NCBI RefSeq assembly: GCF_018613415.1
Contig: NZ_JAGGQG010000003.1
Coordinates: 62,001 to 126,000, forward strand
From: Bacillus sp. ISL-18
GTDB lineage: Bacteria; Bacillota; Bacilli; Bacillales; Cytobacillaceae
Direction: 5' to 3'
Length of the DNA: 64,000 bases
This document shows, in pieces, positions 15,648 through 27,504 of the stretch. Within the stretch, counting starts at the first letter, position 1. Each line of letters begins with the position of its first letter. The position numbers and the translations under genes were made by a program. A model generated the notes under the pieces. The model saw only the letters and a list, made by a program, of their open reading frames with translations, was not told where the DNA came from and did not search any database.

Positions 15648-16910
15648 ATGGATACGACATACTTAATGAACAGTCTATGGGTAATGTTAGGAGCAGTCCT
15701 CGTTATTTTAATGATCGGTGGTTTTATCTTATTAGAAACAGGATCAACCCGTATGAAAAATGCTGGACATATCGCTGGTAAAACCATCTTAACATTTAGT
15801 ATCAGTTCCATTATCTTTTGGGCAGTGGGTTTTGGTTTAATTTTTGGTAAGGGAAATGCACTGATTGGTTTCTCGAATTTCTTGTATTCAGGCTATGATA
15901 TGGATAGTTTATCACTCTCTGGTTCAGTTTTCTTTTTATTCCAATTAGCTTTTGCAGGTATTTCTTTAACGATTGCGTTTGGCGGGTTTGCAGAGCGGGC
16001 TAAACTAAGTGCTTACCTTGTCTTTGCTGTTCTTTTCTCAGTCATTGTGTATCCTCCAATCGCTCATTGGATTTGGGGCGGCGGCTGGTTAGCTGAGCAT
16101 GGTAAACAAGACTTCGCTGGTTCAACGGTTGTTCACTTAACCGGCGCAATGGCGGCACTTGCTGCTACCATTCTATTAAAGCCGCGGATTGGAAAATATA
16201 ACAAAGACGGTTCCGCTAATAATCTTGCCGGACACAACCAAGTATTTACAGCCTTAAGCGTCTTACTATTATGGGTTGGCTGGTTCGGATTCAATGCAGG
16301 CAGTACGTTATCGGTTGACAAAGGATTCTTCGGGTTTGTTGCCATGAATACCAATCTTGCTGCTGCAGCTGGAACAATTGCAGCCATGATCGTTTCTTGG
16401 ATCGTATTAGGGAAAGCAGATGTCCCCATGATGTTAAACGGTGCTTTAGCCGGCCTTGTAGCAATCACAGCATCCTGTGCTTTCGTAGAAACCTGGGCCG
16501 CCGTCCTTATTGGCTTTATCGCTGGAATATTAGTGTTTTATAGTATCAGATTTTTTGAGAAAGTTAAAATTGATGACCCGATTGCAGCTCTATCTGTTCA
16601 CGGGACCGCCGGAGTTTGGGGAACCTTATCGAACGGATTCTTCGCAACAAAAGAATTAGCCACTGTTGGTAAGCCAGGTTTATTTTACGGCGGCGGATTA
16701 CATCAGCTTGGTGTTCAAGCATTAGGGGTATTCACCTGTGCCGCCTTCGCCTTTATCGTTTCCTTCATTCTTCTAGCAGTAATGAAGAAAGTAATGAACG
16801 GATTACGTGTCACTGAAGAAGAGGAAATTATCGGTCTAGATATGAGCGAGCACGGCAGCTACGGTTACCCTGAATTGGTAAAAGCAGAACAGCAAATTAA
16901 AGTTCAATAA
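15648..16910 (+). CDS. amtB: Ammonium transporter
   Basis: A 420-residue Amt/Rh family channel with about 11 membrane spans. The N-terminal LMIGGFILLETGSTRMKNAG, the pore histidine in STVVHLTGAMAA, and the second pore histidine in SVHGTAGVWG are all visible. It imports ammonium when nitrogen is limiting. RBS is GGGGGAG. It sits behind a TnrA box and next to tnrA. In B. subtilis the homologue nrgA is followed by the PII gene nrgB; no PII gene is seen here. Confidence 0.96.
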   Translation: MDTTYLMNSLWVMLGAVLVILMIGGFILLETGSTRMKNAGHIAGKTILTFSISSIIFWAVGFGLIFGKGNALIGFSNFLYSGYDMDSLSLSGSVFFLFQLAFAGISLTIAFGGFAERAKLSAYLVFAVLFSVIVYPPIAHWIWGGGWLAEHGKQDFAGSTVVHLTGAMAALAATILLKPRIGKYNKDGSANNLAGHNQVFTALSVLLLWVGWFGFNAGSTLSVDKGFFGFVAMNTNLAAAAGTIAAMIVSWIVLGKADVPMMLNGALAGLVAITASCAFVETWAAVLIGFIAGILVFYSIRFFEKVKIDDPIAALSVHGTAGVWGTLSNGFFATKELATVGKPGLFYGGGLHQLGVQALGVFTCAAFAFIVSFILLAVMKKVMNGLRVTEEEEIIGLDMSEHGSYGYPELVKAEQQIKVQ

Positions 16911-16913
16911 TTG

Positions 16914-16941
16914 AAGGAATCAACAGCGGTCATTCCTTTTT
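16914..16941 (+). terminator. Terminator-like hairpin between amtB and the DUF294 gene
   Basis: AAGGAAT (16914-16920) pairs with ATTCCTT (16932-16938), followed by TT. It is weak (7 bp), so partial read-through from amtB into the next genes is plausible. Confidence 0.55.
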
Positions 16942-16977
16942 ACAGGGCATGACTGCTAGTTGATTTAGGGGGTGTAC

Positions 16978-17967
16978 ATGTTGCAGCATGACCCATATTC
17001 AGTATTAATTCAGATTAGAGACGAAAAACTGAAAAATGTTTGCCATAACCATTTTAAACTGAACGAGCTACATGATAATTTGATTCACCGGGTAGCAGCC
17101 ATCGCGATAAACCAGGTTTCGAGTCAACACGGACCTCCTCCATCACCATTTACATTCTTTGTCATGGGCAGCGCTGGCAGGATGGAACAATCGGTATGGA
17201 GCGACCAAGACCACGGAATGATTTATCTTGATTCATCGGACGATGCCAAATCATACTTTTTAACATTAGGAAAAGAAATTTCGAAAGGACTTTATCAAGC
17301 AGGATACAGATATTGTGACGGGGGCGTGATGGCCAGCAACCCATTCTGGTGTAAATCGATTAGTGAATGGGAGCAGCAATTATCAAACTGGATGATTGAA
17401 TCCACTTGGGAATCGATCCGTTATCTTCTCATATTTCTAGACGGAAGATCAATCTATGGAGAGAACACCTATGTTGAAAAGCTAAAGAACCATATTTATC
17501 AAAACATGAAGCAACATCATTTACTGCATAAATCACTAAGCAATACTCTCCATCTCAAAAAAGGAATCAACGTTTTAGGTCAGTTCTTAACAGAAACACA
17601 CGGAAATCATGCCGGTAAACTAAATATCAAAGAAATTGGTCTTTTTCCATATGTAAATGCGATTCGTCTCCTTTCGATGAAAGAAAGATTGCACGAATCC
17701 TCATCCCTTTTACGTCTCGACAAAATACCAGAGATGTATTTCCCTGCAAGTGACAAAGCTTTTTTCAAAAAGCAATTCTTAAAACTGCTATCCTACCGAT
17801 TATTATTTTCTGACCATAAAGATTATGATTCAGGTCATTATTTAACTGTCACCCAACTGACAAAAGAACAGGCTAGAGAGGTAAAGGAAATCATCAAAAA
17901 TGGCGCTGCTCTCTTTCATCATATGAAAAGGTTACTAGAAAAGGAGGATTCAGATGAGAATAAATAA
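16978..17967 (+). CDS. DUF294 nucleotidyltransferase-like protein (GlnD-like fold)
   Basis: A 329-residue protein made only of the DUF294 nucleotidyltransferase domain and its DUF294_C partner. The active-site pattern GSAGRME (64-70) and SDQDHG (75-80) has the glycine-serine and paired aspartates of GlnD-type nucleotidyltransferases. The cNMP/CBS sensor domains often fused in front of DUF294 are missing. The ATG at 16978 is preferred over a GTG at 16972 because AGGGGG lies about 5 bp upstream. Its last 14 bases overlap the exonuclease gene. The target protein or nucleotide is unknown. Confidence 0.85.
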   Translation: MLQHDPYSVLIQIRDEKLKNVCHNHFKLNELHDNLIHRVAAIAINQVSSQHGPPPSPFTFFVMGSAGRMEQSVWSDQDHGMIYLDSSDDAKSYFLTLGKEISKGLYQAGYRYCDGGVMASNPFWCKSISEWEQQLSNWMIESTWESIRYLLIFLDGRSIYGENTYVEKLKNHIYQNMKQHHLLHKSLSNTLHLKKGINVLGQFLTETHGNHAGKLNIKEIGLFPYVNAIRLLSMKERLHESSSLLRLDKIPEMYFPASDKAFFKKQFLKLLSYRLLFSDHKDYDSGHYLTVTQLTKEQAREVKEIIKNGAALFHHMKRLLEKEDSDENK

Positions 17968-18688
17968 TATGATCCAATTTTTTCGTCAAATATCTGGAAA
18001 AGCAAACTCAAACCTTTTCGCAAGTTTATCAGATCAATCCTCACTGCAGCAGAAGGCTTTCCTTAGAGAAATACAAAGAGAAATGAAAGAAAAGAACAGC
18101 TTAGACGTTCCGCTGAAAGAATTAAGGGTGGTCGTCTTTGATCTAGAAACGACCGGTTTTTATCCCGAGAAAGGTGACCAAATCATTTCCATTGGTGCGG
18201 TCAAAATGACAGGCGACCAACTAAAGGAACAGGAAACCTTTTATACATTAGTAAAATCGGATCTTCCACTATCAAATGAACTATCTGCTTTAACCAATAT
18301 TTATGAAGAGGACCTAAGCACTGCCCCGATTGCTCAAGAAGCACTACTGCAATTCTTTCAATTTATCAAAAGTGATCTTCTCGTTGCACACCATTCCAGT
18401 CACGAGCAGGCCTTTATGAAAAAAATCACAAGCGAGGTATTACGAACAAGATTCGACCATCGAATTGTCGATACTTCTTTTCTCATCCGCCTTTCAAACC
18501 CCTATATGAAATCCGCTCCACTAGAAGAGGTTTGCGAGATTTGCGGTATTGAGGTGGAGAATCGACACCACGCTCTCAGTGATGCCATCATGACAGCAAA
18601 AGTATGGAGATATTATTTACAGCTAGCAGAAGAAAAAGGCTTCCGCTATTTACGTCAGGTTTATGAATATTTAGCAAAAATCGGATGA
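17954..18688 (+). CDS. DnaQ-like 3'-5' exonuclease (DEDDh)
   Basis: A 244-residue protein with an N-terminal helical lead (1-55) and a DEDDh exonuclease domain. Exo I is DLETTG with Asp63 and Glu65. Exo III is HHALSDA with His205 and Asp210. Exo II, normally HNAxFDxxF, reads HHSSHEQAF, so the second catalytic Asp is replaced by Glu151. The ATG has AAGGAGGATTCAG upstream, inside the end of the DUF294 gene, so the two are translationally coupled. DUF294 genes are often paired with such exonucleases. Role unknown; it is too small to be a polymerase subunit. Confidence 0.85.
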   Translation: MRINNMIQFFRQISGKANSNLFASLSDQSSLQQKAFLREIQREMKEKNSLDVPLKELRVVVFDLETTGFYPEKGDQIISIGAVKMTGDQLKEQETFYTLVKSDLPLSNELSALTNIYEEDLSTAPIAQEALLQFFQFIKSDLLVAHHSSHEQAFMKKITSEVLRTRFDHRIVDTSFLIRLSNPYMKSAPLEEVCEICGIEVENRHHALSDAIMTAKVWRYYLQLAEEKGFRYLRQVYEYLAKIG

Positions 18689-18865
18689 TAAACTACTATT
18701 CTAGTCTAATATTTTCACCTATTAGCATAGTAGTTTCCATCTGGTCATTTATTCCCCTCTCCCTTACTTACTACTGAAATTTCTCCGAATTTCTTCTACT
18801 CACTAGTAACGAATAAAAAATTTTTTAAAAATTTTTTATTTACAAATTCCTTATCATACCAATAA

Positions 18866-18879
18866 TGAAAACGCTATCA
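18866..18879. promoter_or_regulatory. Perfect cre (CcpA) site upstream of ilvD promoter
   Basis: TGAAAACGCTATCA matches TGWAANCGNTNWCA at every position. Its centre lies about 78 bp upstream of the predicted ilvD start site, a position from which CcpA activates the ilv-leu operon in B. subtilis. Confidence 0.7.
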
Positions 18880-18915
18880 GATAAATTAATTTGTTAGAAT
18901 TGTCAGATTTCTATA

Positions 18916-18944
18916 TTGACCATGTTTTCAATTGGTTGTATGAT
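18916..18944 (+). promoter_or_regulatory. Sigma-A promoter of ilvD
   Basis: TTGACC (18916-18921) and TATGAT (18939-18944) are separated by exactly 17 bp. Predicted start is near 18951, leaving about 100 nt of untranslated leader before ilvD. Confidence 0.7.
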
Positions 18945-19052
18945 TACTGAAAATAAATCATCAATCATTTACAGACGATTTGTAACAATCGACGGAATGA
19001 CTTGTTACCCAGAAGGGGCAAACCATGCTATTGTCAGTTAGGAGCTAAGAAT

Positions 19053-20723
19053 ATGCGAAGCGATATGATTAAAAAGGGAATTGATCGTGCTCCCCACCGA
19101 AGTTTATTATATGCAACAGGGGTAAAAACGAGTGATTTGGAAAAACCATTTATCGGAGTTTGTAACTCGTATATTGACATTATCCCAGGACATAAACATC
19201 TTAATCATTTCGGGGAAATTGTGAAAGAGGCAATCCGGGAAGCCGGTGGTATTCCATTTGAGTTTAATACAATCGGCGTCGATGACGGAATTGCGATGGG
19301 TCATATAGGGATGCGCTACTCCCTTCCAAGCCGTGAAATTATCGCCGACAGTGCTGAAACAGTCATTAACGCACACTGGTTCGATGGTGTTTTTTATATC
19401 CCAAACTGTGACAAAATCACTCCAGGGATGTTAATGGCTGCCGCAAGAACTAACGTGCCATCTGTTTTTGTATCTGGCGGTCCAATGGAAGCTGGCGTTT
19501 CACCATCGACAGGTAAAAATCTTTCCCTTACTTCAGTTTTTGAAGGCGTAGGTGCTTACCACAACGGTACAATCAGCCAACAGCAACTGCTTGAAATTGA
19601 AACCAATGCCTGTCCTACATGCGGTTCCTGTTCCGGAATGTTTACCGCGAACTCCATGAACTGTTTAATGGAAGTTTTAGGAATGACGGTTCCTGGTAAC
19701 GGTACGATGGTTGCTACATCCGAAGAAAGACATGAACTCATTAGGCAAGCTGCTAGACATCTTATTGAATTAGTTAAAAATGATATTAAACCACGTGACA
19801 TCATTACTAGAGAAGCCATTGATAATGCCTTTGCACTAGATATGGCCATGGGCGGCTCCACTAATACCGTGTTACACACTTTAGCCATCGCCCATGAAGC
19901 CGGGATCGATTATGATCTTAGCGAAATTAATAAAATTGCTGAGAGGGTTCCATACCTTTCCAAGATTATGCCAGCATCTGATTATTCAATGGACGATGTT
20001 CATCGTGCCGGTGGTGTAAGTGCCATCATCAATGAACTTTATAAAGTTGAAGGTGCTTTGCATGATAACTGCCTAACGATTACAGGAAAAACTCTTCGTG
20101 AAAATGTGAAGGAAGCAACAATCACAAATGAAGCGGTCATCCGGACAAAAGATAATCCATATAGCCCAGTTGGTGGACTATCCATCCTATATGGAAACAT
20201 TGCTCCAGATGGTGCCGTCATCAAGGTTGGCGCTGTAGATCCTTCCATTAAGACATTCTTGGGAGAGGCAATCGTGTTTGATTCCCAAGATGAGGCTCAA
20301 GAAAACATTAATAACGGTACTGTAAAGGCAGGCCACGTAGTGGTTATCCGCTACGAAGGTCCTAAAGGCGGACCAGGAATGCCGGAAATGCTTGCTCCTA
20401 CTTCCGCTATTATGGGCCGGGGTTTAGGAAAAGAAGTTGCCCTAATCACAGACGGCCGCTTCTCAGGTGCAAGCCGTGGAATCTCGATCGGTCATATTTC
20501 ACCAGAAGCAGCAGAGGGTGGACCAATCGGTCTCGTTGAAAATGGTGACAAAATTTTAATCGACCTTGAAGCTCGTTCAATTGAACTTGTGGTTGATGAT
20601 GAAGTACTTGCCCAAAGACGTACGGCATGGGTAAAACCTGAGCCGAAAATTAAAACTGGTTATCTAGCGAAATATGCAAAGCTTGTTACATCTGCCAATA
20701 CTGGCGGAATTATGAAAATATAA
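19053..20723 (+). CDS. ilvD: Dihydroxy-acid dehydratase
   Basis: A 556-residue IlvD that dehydrates 2,3-dihydroxy-isovalerate and -methylvalerate to the keto acids of valine, leucine and isoleucine. Cluster cysteines Cys37 (VCNSYIDI), Cys119 (NCDKITPG) and Cys193 (CGSCSGM) are present, as expected for an Fe-S dehydratase. The ATG at 19053 is chosen because TTAGGAG sits 8 bp upstream; a longer frame from 19002 has no support. It has its own promoter and cre site, and lies upstream of the T-box-controlled ilvB operon. Confidence 0.97.
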   Translation: MRSDMIKKGIDRAPHRSLLYATGVKTSDLEKPFIGVCNSYIDIIPGHKHLNHFGEIVKEAIREAGGIPFEFNTIGVDDGIAMGHIGMRYSLPSREIIADSAETVINAHWFDGVFYIPNCDKITPGMLMAAARTNVPSVFVSGGPMEAGVSPSTGKNLSLTSVFEGVGAYHNGTISQQQLLEIETNACPTCGSCSGMFTANSMNCLMEVLGMTVPGNGTMVATSEERHELIRQAARHLIELVKNDIKPRDIITREAIDNAFALDMAMGGSTNTVLHTLAIAHEAGIDYDLSEINKIAERVPYLSKIMPASDYSMDDVHRAGGVSAIINELYKVEGALHDNCLTITGKTLRENVKEATITNEAVIRTKDNPYSPVGGLSILYGNIAPDGAVIKVGAVDPSIKTFLGEAIVFDSQDEAQENINNGTVKAGHVVVIRYEGPKGGPGMPEMLAPTSAIMGRGLGKEVALITDGRFSGASRGISIGHISPEAAEGGPIGLVENGDKILIDLEARSIELVVDDEVLAQRRTAWVKPEPKIKTGYLAKYAKLVTSANTGGIMKI

Positions 20724-20868
20724 AGTTTAGCATTCGTACTGGTTCTGCGGTCCATCCGTTGAGGTACCAAGCTAAATACGGGAAAAGTTAGTACCCCTCC
20801 CCTTCCCTAAGGAAGCTAAGGTACTAGAAGTGTTAAATGAAGACCATTTGACAAAATAATAGTTAAAT

Positions 20869-21182
20869 CGATGACGGGAATAAAGGAATAAGAACTTGTA
20901 TTTTCAGAGAGCTGGGGTTGCTGGAAGCCCAGTAATACAACTTATTCTGACATCATCCCTGAGTGTTGGGCTGAAATGGGTTATAAGTAGGCTCAATCAG
21001 GTGTAGTTTTTAAGCACCTGTTACCAAAAGAAGCGAATCTTTTTAGTTGTCGCTTCCTAAGACAGTATTCGTAAGGATACTGTAAAAACCGGGTGGTACC
21101 GAGAAATGAAAGGCCTTTTCTCCCCGATTATTCTGCACCGTTGTCTTGATTGCAGTTAATTCGAGGGGAATAGGTCTTTTTT
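20869..21182 (+). promoter_or_regulatory. T-box riboswitch leader of ilvB-leuD operon
   Basis: Stem I: GAATAAG pairs with CTTATTC and TTGTATT with AATACAA. It carries the AGAGAG bulge (20906-20911) and the apical hairpin CTGGG/CCCAG. The specifier loop reads TGACATCA on the 3' strand, suggesting specifier AUC (20952-20954, Ile). The T-box core AACCGGGTGGTACCGAG lies at 21087-21103. The terminator pairs CTCCCC and GGCCT with GGGGAA and AGGTC and ends in TTTTTTA at 21177-21183. Uncharged tRNA should favour antitermination. Confidence 0.93.
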
Positions 21183-21221
21183 ACTATGATGAAGCAGAAC
21201 AATTGGAAGGCTAGATTGTGA

Positions 21222-21325
21222 ATCTACAAAATTCTACGAATTATGAAAAGATTCTACAAAATCTGTAGATTATTCTACAAAAATAAGATATGATTCTACA
21301 AAATAGAGATTATTCCAAAAATAAG
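21222..21325. repeat. Tandem repeat, family B (ATTCTAC), locus 2, in ilvB leader
   Basis: ATTCTAC cores begin at 21231, 21251, 21272 and 21293, with decayed copies at 21222 and 21312, spaced 19-21 bp. It lies between the T-box terminator and the ilvB start, so it should be transcribed as part of the leader. It is the same family as 2923-3035. Confidence 0.82.
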
Positions 21326-21407
21326 AACAAAGCACCAATAAAATAAAAGACAACGATCTACCGTAAATTTTTCAAATTTTCAAATACCCTTAAGGAGGGA
21401 TTATGAC

Positions 21408-23135
21408 GTGAAAGTAGAAGCAAAAAAGCTTGACATCCAAACAACTACAGAGCCCAGAACCGGTGCAGACCTTCTCATCGACTTACTAAAAGAAGAAGGT
21501 GTAGAAACTCTGTTTGGATATCCCGGTGGTGCAGTGCTTCCAATATATGATGCCATTTACCGCGCACAGGATAGAATCAAGCATGTTCTCTTCCGACATG
21601 AACAAGGAATGATCCATGCAGCTGAAGGGTATGCCCGGGTAACCGGCAAACCTGGAGTCGTCATTGCCACATCCGGACCAGGAGCAACCAACCTTGTAAC
21701 AGGCATAACCGATGCAATGATGGATTCTCTGCCACTTGTTATCTTCACGGGGCAGGTTGCAAGAAACATCATCGGAACAGACGCCTTCCAAGAAGCGGAT
21801 ATTATGGCGATCACCACACCGATTACGAAACATAACTATCAGGTACAATCGATCGAAGACTTACCACGCATTGTCAAGGAAGCCTTTCATATTGCTTCTA
21901 CCGGACGGCCAGGGCCTGTCTTAGTCGATGTCCCTAAAGATATTTCCGCCGGATTTTTAACAGAAGAACCTGAAGAAGCGAGCATTAATTTGCCTGGATA
22001 CCAGCCAACAACAAAGCCAAATCCATTTCAAATTAAAAAACTTGCCGAATCCATTTCAAAGGCAATCAAGCCTGTCATTCTTTCTGGTGCCGGTGTTCTC
22101 CATGGAAGAGCATCAGCTGAATTAACGGCTTTTGCGGAAAAACACCAAATCCCAGTCATCACTACTTTACTTGGACTTGGTACCTTTCCTGCAGATAATC
22201 CCCTTTCGTTAGGAATGGGAGGAATGCACGGAACCTATGCAGCTAACATGGCCATTTACGAGTGTGACCTGCTTATCAACTTTGGGGCCCGATTCGATGA
22301 TAGGCTGACAGGCAATCTTAAACACTTCGCCCCATTTGCGAAGGTTGCTCATATTGACATCGATCCGGCTGAAATTGGTAAAAATGTTCCAACACATCTT
22401 CCAATCGTTTCTGATACGAAAGAGGCACTTAGTGAACTGCTTAATCAGGAAATTGAATCACCTAATGCTAGTGAATGGCTGGAAAAACTAAGCCAGAACA
22501 AACAGGAGTATCCGCTTTGGTATAAACATGATCCAAACGGAATGTGTCCGCAATGGGTGATTGAAGCAGTCCATAAAGTAACGAATGGTGATGCCATTGT
22601 CGCGACGGATGTCGGACAGCACCAAATGTGGGCCGCACAATATTACACCTTTAAGCAGCCGCACCGCTGGATTACTTCAGGTGGACTTGGAACAATGGGC
22701 TTTGGCTTCCCTGCCGCAATTGGCGCACAAATCGCCGAGCCGGATAGTACAGTCGTTGCGATTGTTGGTGATGGCGGCTTCCAAATGACACTTCAGGAAT
22801 TATCGATAATATATGAAAGAAATCTTCCGGTAAAAATTATTATTGTCAACAACGGCGCACTTGGAATGGTTCGCCAGTGGCAGGAACTATTACACGGAAA
22901 CAGGATTTCTGAATCGATTCTTCATACACAGCCTGATTTTGTCAAACTTGCTGACAGTTATTCGATTAAGGGTTTTCGGGTGAACAATCAGGAAGAATTA
23001 ATTACCGTTTTACCAGAAGTATTTGCTCATAATGGTCCGGTATTAGTTGATTGCCGTGTTCTTCAGCAAGAAAAGGTATTCCCGATGATTGCCCCTGGTA
23101 AAGGAATTCATGAAATGTTAGGGGTGAAACCATGA
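21408..23135 (+). CDS. ilvB: Acetolactate synthase, large (catalytic) subunit
   Basis: A 575-residue ThDP-dependent enzyme condensing two pyruvates (or pyruvate with 2-ketobutyrate). The N-terminal ThDP motif [15 protein letters not shown], with its catalytic Glu upstream of [18 protein letters not shown], and the C-terminal [14 protein letters not shown]hDP/Mg motif are present. It starts with GTG at 21408, since AAGGAGGG precedes it and the ATG at 21403 hits a stop after two codons. It overlaps ilvN by 4 bp. Confidence 0.97.
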   Translation: MKVEAKKLDIQTTTEPRTGADLLIDLLKEEGVETLFGYPGGAVLPIYDAIYRAQDRIKHVLFRHEQGMIHAAEGYARVTGKPGVVIATSGPGATNLVTGITDAMMDSLPLVIFTGQVARNIIGTDAFQEADIMAITTPITKHNYQVQSIEDLPRIVKEAFHIASTGRPGPVLVDVPKDISAGFLTEEPEEASINLPGYQPTTKPNPFQIKKLAESISKAIKPVILSGAGVLHGRASAELTAFAEKHQIPVITTLLGLGTFPADNPLSLGMGGMHGTYAANMAIYECDLLINFGARFDDRLTGNLKHFAPFAKVAHIDIDPAEIGKNVPTHLPIVSDTKEALSELLNQEIESPNASEWLEKLSQNKQEYPLWYKHDPNGMCPQWVIEAVHKVTNGDAIVATDVGQHQMWAAQYYTFKQPHRWITSGGLGTMGFGFPAAIGAQIAEPDSTVVAIVGDGGFQMTLQELSIIYERNLPVKIIIVNNGALGMVRQWQELLHGNRISESILHTQPDFVKLADSYSIKGFRVNNQEELITVLPEVFAHNGPVLVDCRVLQQEKVFPMIAPGKGIHEMLGVKP

Positions 23136-23653
23136 AACGGATCATAACAGCAACCGTTCAAGACCGAAGCGGTGTCTTAAACCGGGTCACCGGCCTTTTG
23201 CAAAGACGCCAGTTCAATATTGAAAGCATTTCAGTTGGTCCATCCGAAACTGAAGGTATTTCAAAAATGACCTTGGTGGTTGAAGTGGAAGACGAACAAC
23301 GCCTTGAACAGGTGACGAAACAATTAAACAAGCAAATTGATGTTTTAAAAGTTTCCGATATTACTGATAAGGCAATTGTCGCTCGTGAGCTGGCCTTAAT
23401 TAAAGTAGCCTCAAGCAGCCATTTACGCAGTGAAATCAACGGAATTATTGATCCGTTCCGTGCCTTAATTATTGATGTAAGTAAGGACAGTCTCGCTGTT
23501 CAAATTACAGGTCGTCCTGATAAAATCGATGCCCTGATTGAGATGCTCCGCCCTTACGGTATTAAAGAAATTGCCAGAACCGGACTGACTGCCCTCCAAC
23601 GCGGGCACCAGCCGCAAGTAAACGATCTAGCAACACATTCACTATTAAAATAA
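23132..23653 (+). CDS. ilvN: Acetolactate synthase, small (regulatory) subunit
   Basis: A 173-residue regulatory subunit (ilvH in B. subtilis naming). The N-terminal ACT domain ([20 protein letters not shown]) binds valine for feedback inhibition, and a C-terminal ACT-like domain follows. The 4-bp overlap with ilvB couples the translation of the two subunits. Confidence 0.96.
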   Translation: MKRIITATVQDRSGVLNRVTGLLQRRQFNIESISVGPSETEGISKMTLVVEVEDEQRLEQVTKQLNKQIDVLKVSDITDKAIVARELALIKVASSSHLRSEINGIIDPFRALIIDVSKDSLAVQITGRPDKIDALIEMLRPYGIKEIARTGLTALQRGHQPQVNDLATHSLLK

Positions 23654-23673
23654 CAATATATTTGAGAGGATGA

Positions 23674-26242
<2,569 letters not shown>

Positions 26243-26263
26243 AAAAGTATTAGCAAAAATTAA

Positions 26264-26281
26264 GGCGTCTACATAGACGCC
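26264..26281 (+). other. Short hairpin between leuA and leuB
   Basis: GGCGTCT pairs with AGACGCC around ACAT. No T-run follows, so an RNA-stability or processing role is more likely than termination. Confidence 0.55.
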
Positions 26282-26317
26282 CTCTCGTAAAACAAAAAAA
26301 TGAGGAGGTTGCTTCTA

Positions 26318-27424
26318 ATGAAAAAACATATTGTCTTACTTCCCGGGGATGGGATTGGCAAGGAAGTTATTAATTCAGCAAAAGATGTGTTACATGCGAT
26401 TGCTGAAGAATTTAACCACAGTTTTAGCTTTGAAACCCATGAAATCGGAGGAGCAGCCATTGACCAATATGGCACTCCCCTTCCGGATTCAACAGTAGAT
26501 GCCTGTAAACAGGCAGATGCTGTTTTACTAGGAGCGGTAGGCGGACCTAAGTGGGATCAAAATCCTTCTCATCTTCGCCCCGAACGCGGTTTGCTTGGTA
26601 TCCGAAAAGCGCTGGACTTATATGCAAATTTAAGGCCAATTAAGGGATTTAAGAACCTGCTCCATGCCTCCCCTCTAAAAGAAGAAGTGGTGGCAGGAAG
26701 CGATCTCCTCATTGTACGTGAATTAACGGGCGGGCTTTATTTTGGTACACCAAGTGAACGGCGTGATAATGGAAATGCTGTAGTAGACACACTTTCTTAT
26801 ACACGTAAGGAAATTGAACGAATTGTCGATAAAGGCTTTCTGGCTGCTCAGCAGCGCTCGGGGCATCTTACTTCGGTTGATAAAGCCAATGTCCTTGAGT
26901 CCAGTAAGATGTGGCGTGAAGTCGTAGAGGAAAAGAAAGCACAATATCCTGATGTTGTGGTAGAACATTTGTTAGTTGATGCTGCCGCAATGAAATTAAT
27001 CACGAATCCAACACAGTTTGATGTTATTGTGACAGAAAATCTTTTCGGCGATATTTTAAGTGATGAAGCTTCTGTTTTAACTGGCTCGATTGGTATGCTC
27101 CCTTCTGCAAGCTTGCGTGAAGATGGTGTTGGTCTGTATGAACCCGTTCACGGTTCCGCACCTGACATCGCCGGCAAAGGAATTGCCAATCCATCTGCGA
27201 TGATTTTATCAGCTGCCATGATGCTGAGATATTCGTTTGATTTAAATAATGAAGCCAAAGTGATTGAAGATGCCGTGCAGTCGGTTCTCGATTCTGGTTT
27301 CCATACAGGGGACCTTCAAATCGAAGAAGGACGCCAAGTCGGAACCGCTGAAATGACGAAATTAATTGTCGACTACATTAAATCACAGCATGCATCCAAG
27401 TGTATCGCCAGCTGTTATTATTAA
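26318..27424 (+). CDS. leuB: 3-isopropylmalate dehydrogenase
   Basis: A 368-residue NAD-dependent decarboxylating dehydrogenase. The start is HIVLLPGDGIGKEV, with the substrate-binding Arg cluster around RPERGLLGIRKAL, TENLFGDILSDEAS for metal binding, and PVHGSAPDIAGKGIANP. The ATG at 26318 is chosen because GAGGAGG precedes it; an earlier ATG at 26300 overlaps that RBS. The C-terminus, SQHASKCIASCYY, is unusual for the family and may be a recent extension. Confidence 0.95.
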   Translation: MKKHIVLLPGDGIGKEVINSAKDVLHAIAEEFNHSFSFETHEIGGAAIDQYGTPLPDSTVDACKQADAVLLGAVGGPKWDQNPSHLRPERGLLGIRKALDLYANLRPIKGFKNLLHASPLKEEVVAGSDLLIVRELTGGLYFGTPSERRDNGNAVVDTLSYTRKEIERIVDKGFLAAQQRSGHLTSVDKANVLESSKMWREVVEEKKAQYPDVVVEHLLVDAAAMKLITNPTQFDVIVTENLFGDILSDEASVLTGSIGMLPSASLREDGVGLYEPVHGSAPDIAGKGIANPSAMILSAAMMLRYSFDLNNEAKVIEDAVQSVLDSGFHTGDLQIEEGRQVGTAEMTKLIVDYIKSQHASKCIASCYY

Positions 27425-27434
27425 TTCAATTACA

Positions 27435-27473
27435 GGGTAAACCATTGTCTTAATGGTTTACCCACAATTTTTC
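27435..27473 (+). terminator. Terminator-like hairpin inside the operon, leuB/leuC gap
   Basis: A perfect 12-bp stem, GGGTAAACCATT (27435-27446) with AATGGTTTACCC (27452-27463), is followed by ACAATTTTTCT. It has all the marks of an intrinsic terminator but lies between leuB and leuC, so it may set a lower level of leuCD or protect an upstream mRNA end. Confidence 0.75.
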
Positions 27474-27504
27474 TATAAATCTATTATCGTGAGGAAGTGT
27501 GGCT

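Noticed and set aside
18890-18965. CodY boxes upstream of ilvD
   Set aside because: The best candidates (AATTGTCAGATTTCT and ACTGAAAATA-containing) have about five mismatches to AATTTTCWGAAAATT, too weak in AT-rich DNA.
20848-20853. TTGACA as -35 of a separate ilvB promoter
   Set aside because: No acceptable -10 lies 16-18 bp downstream, and the start would fall inside T-box stem I.
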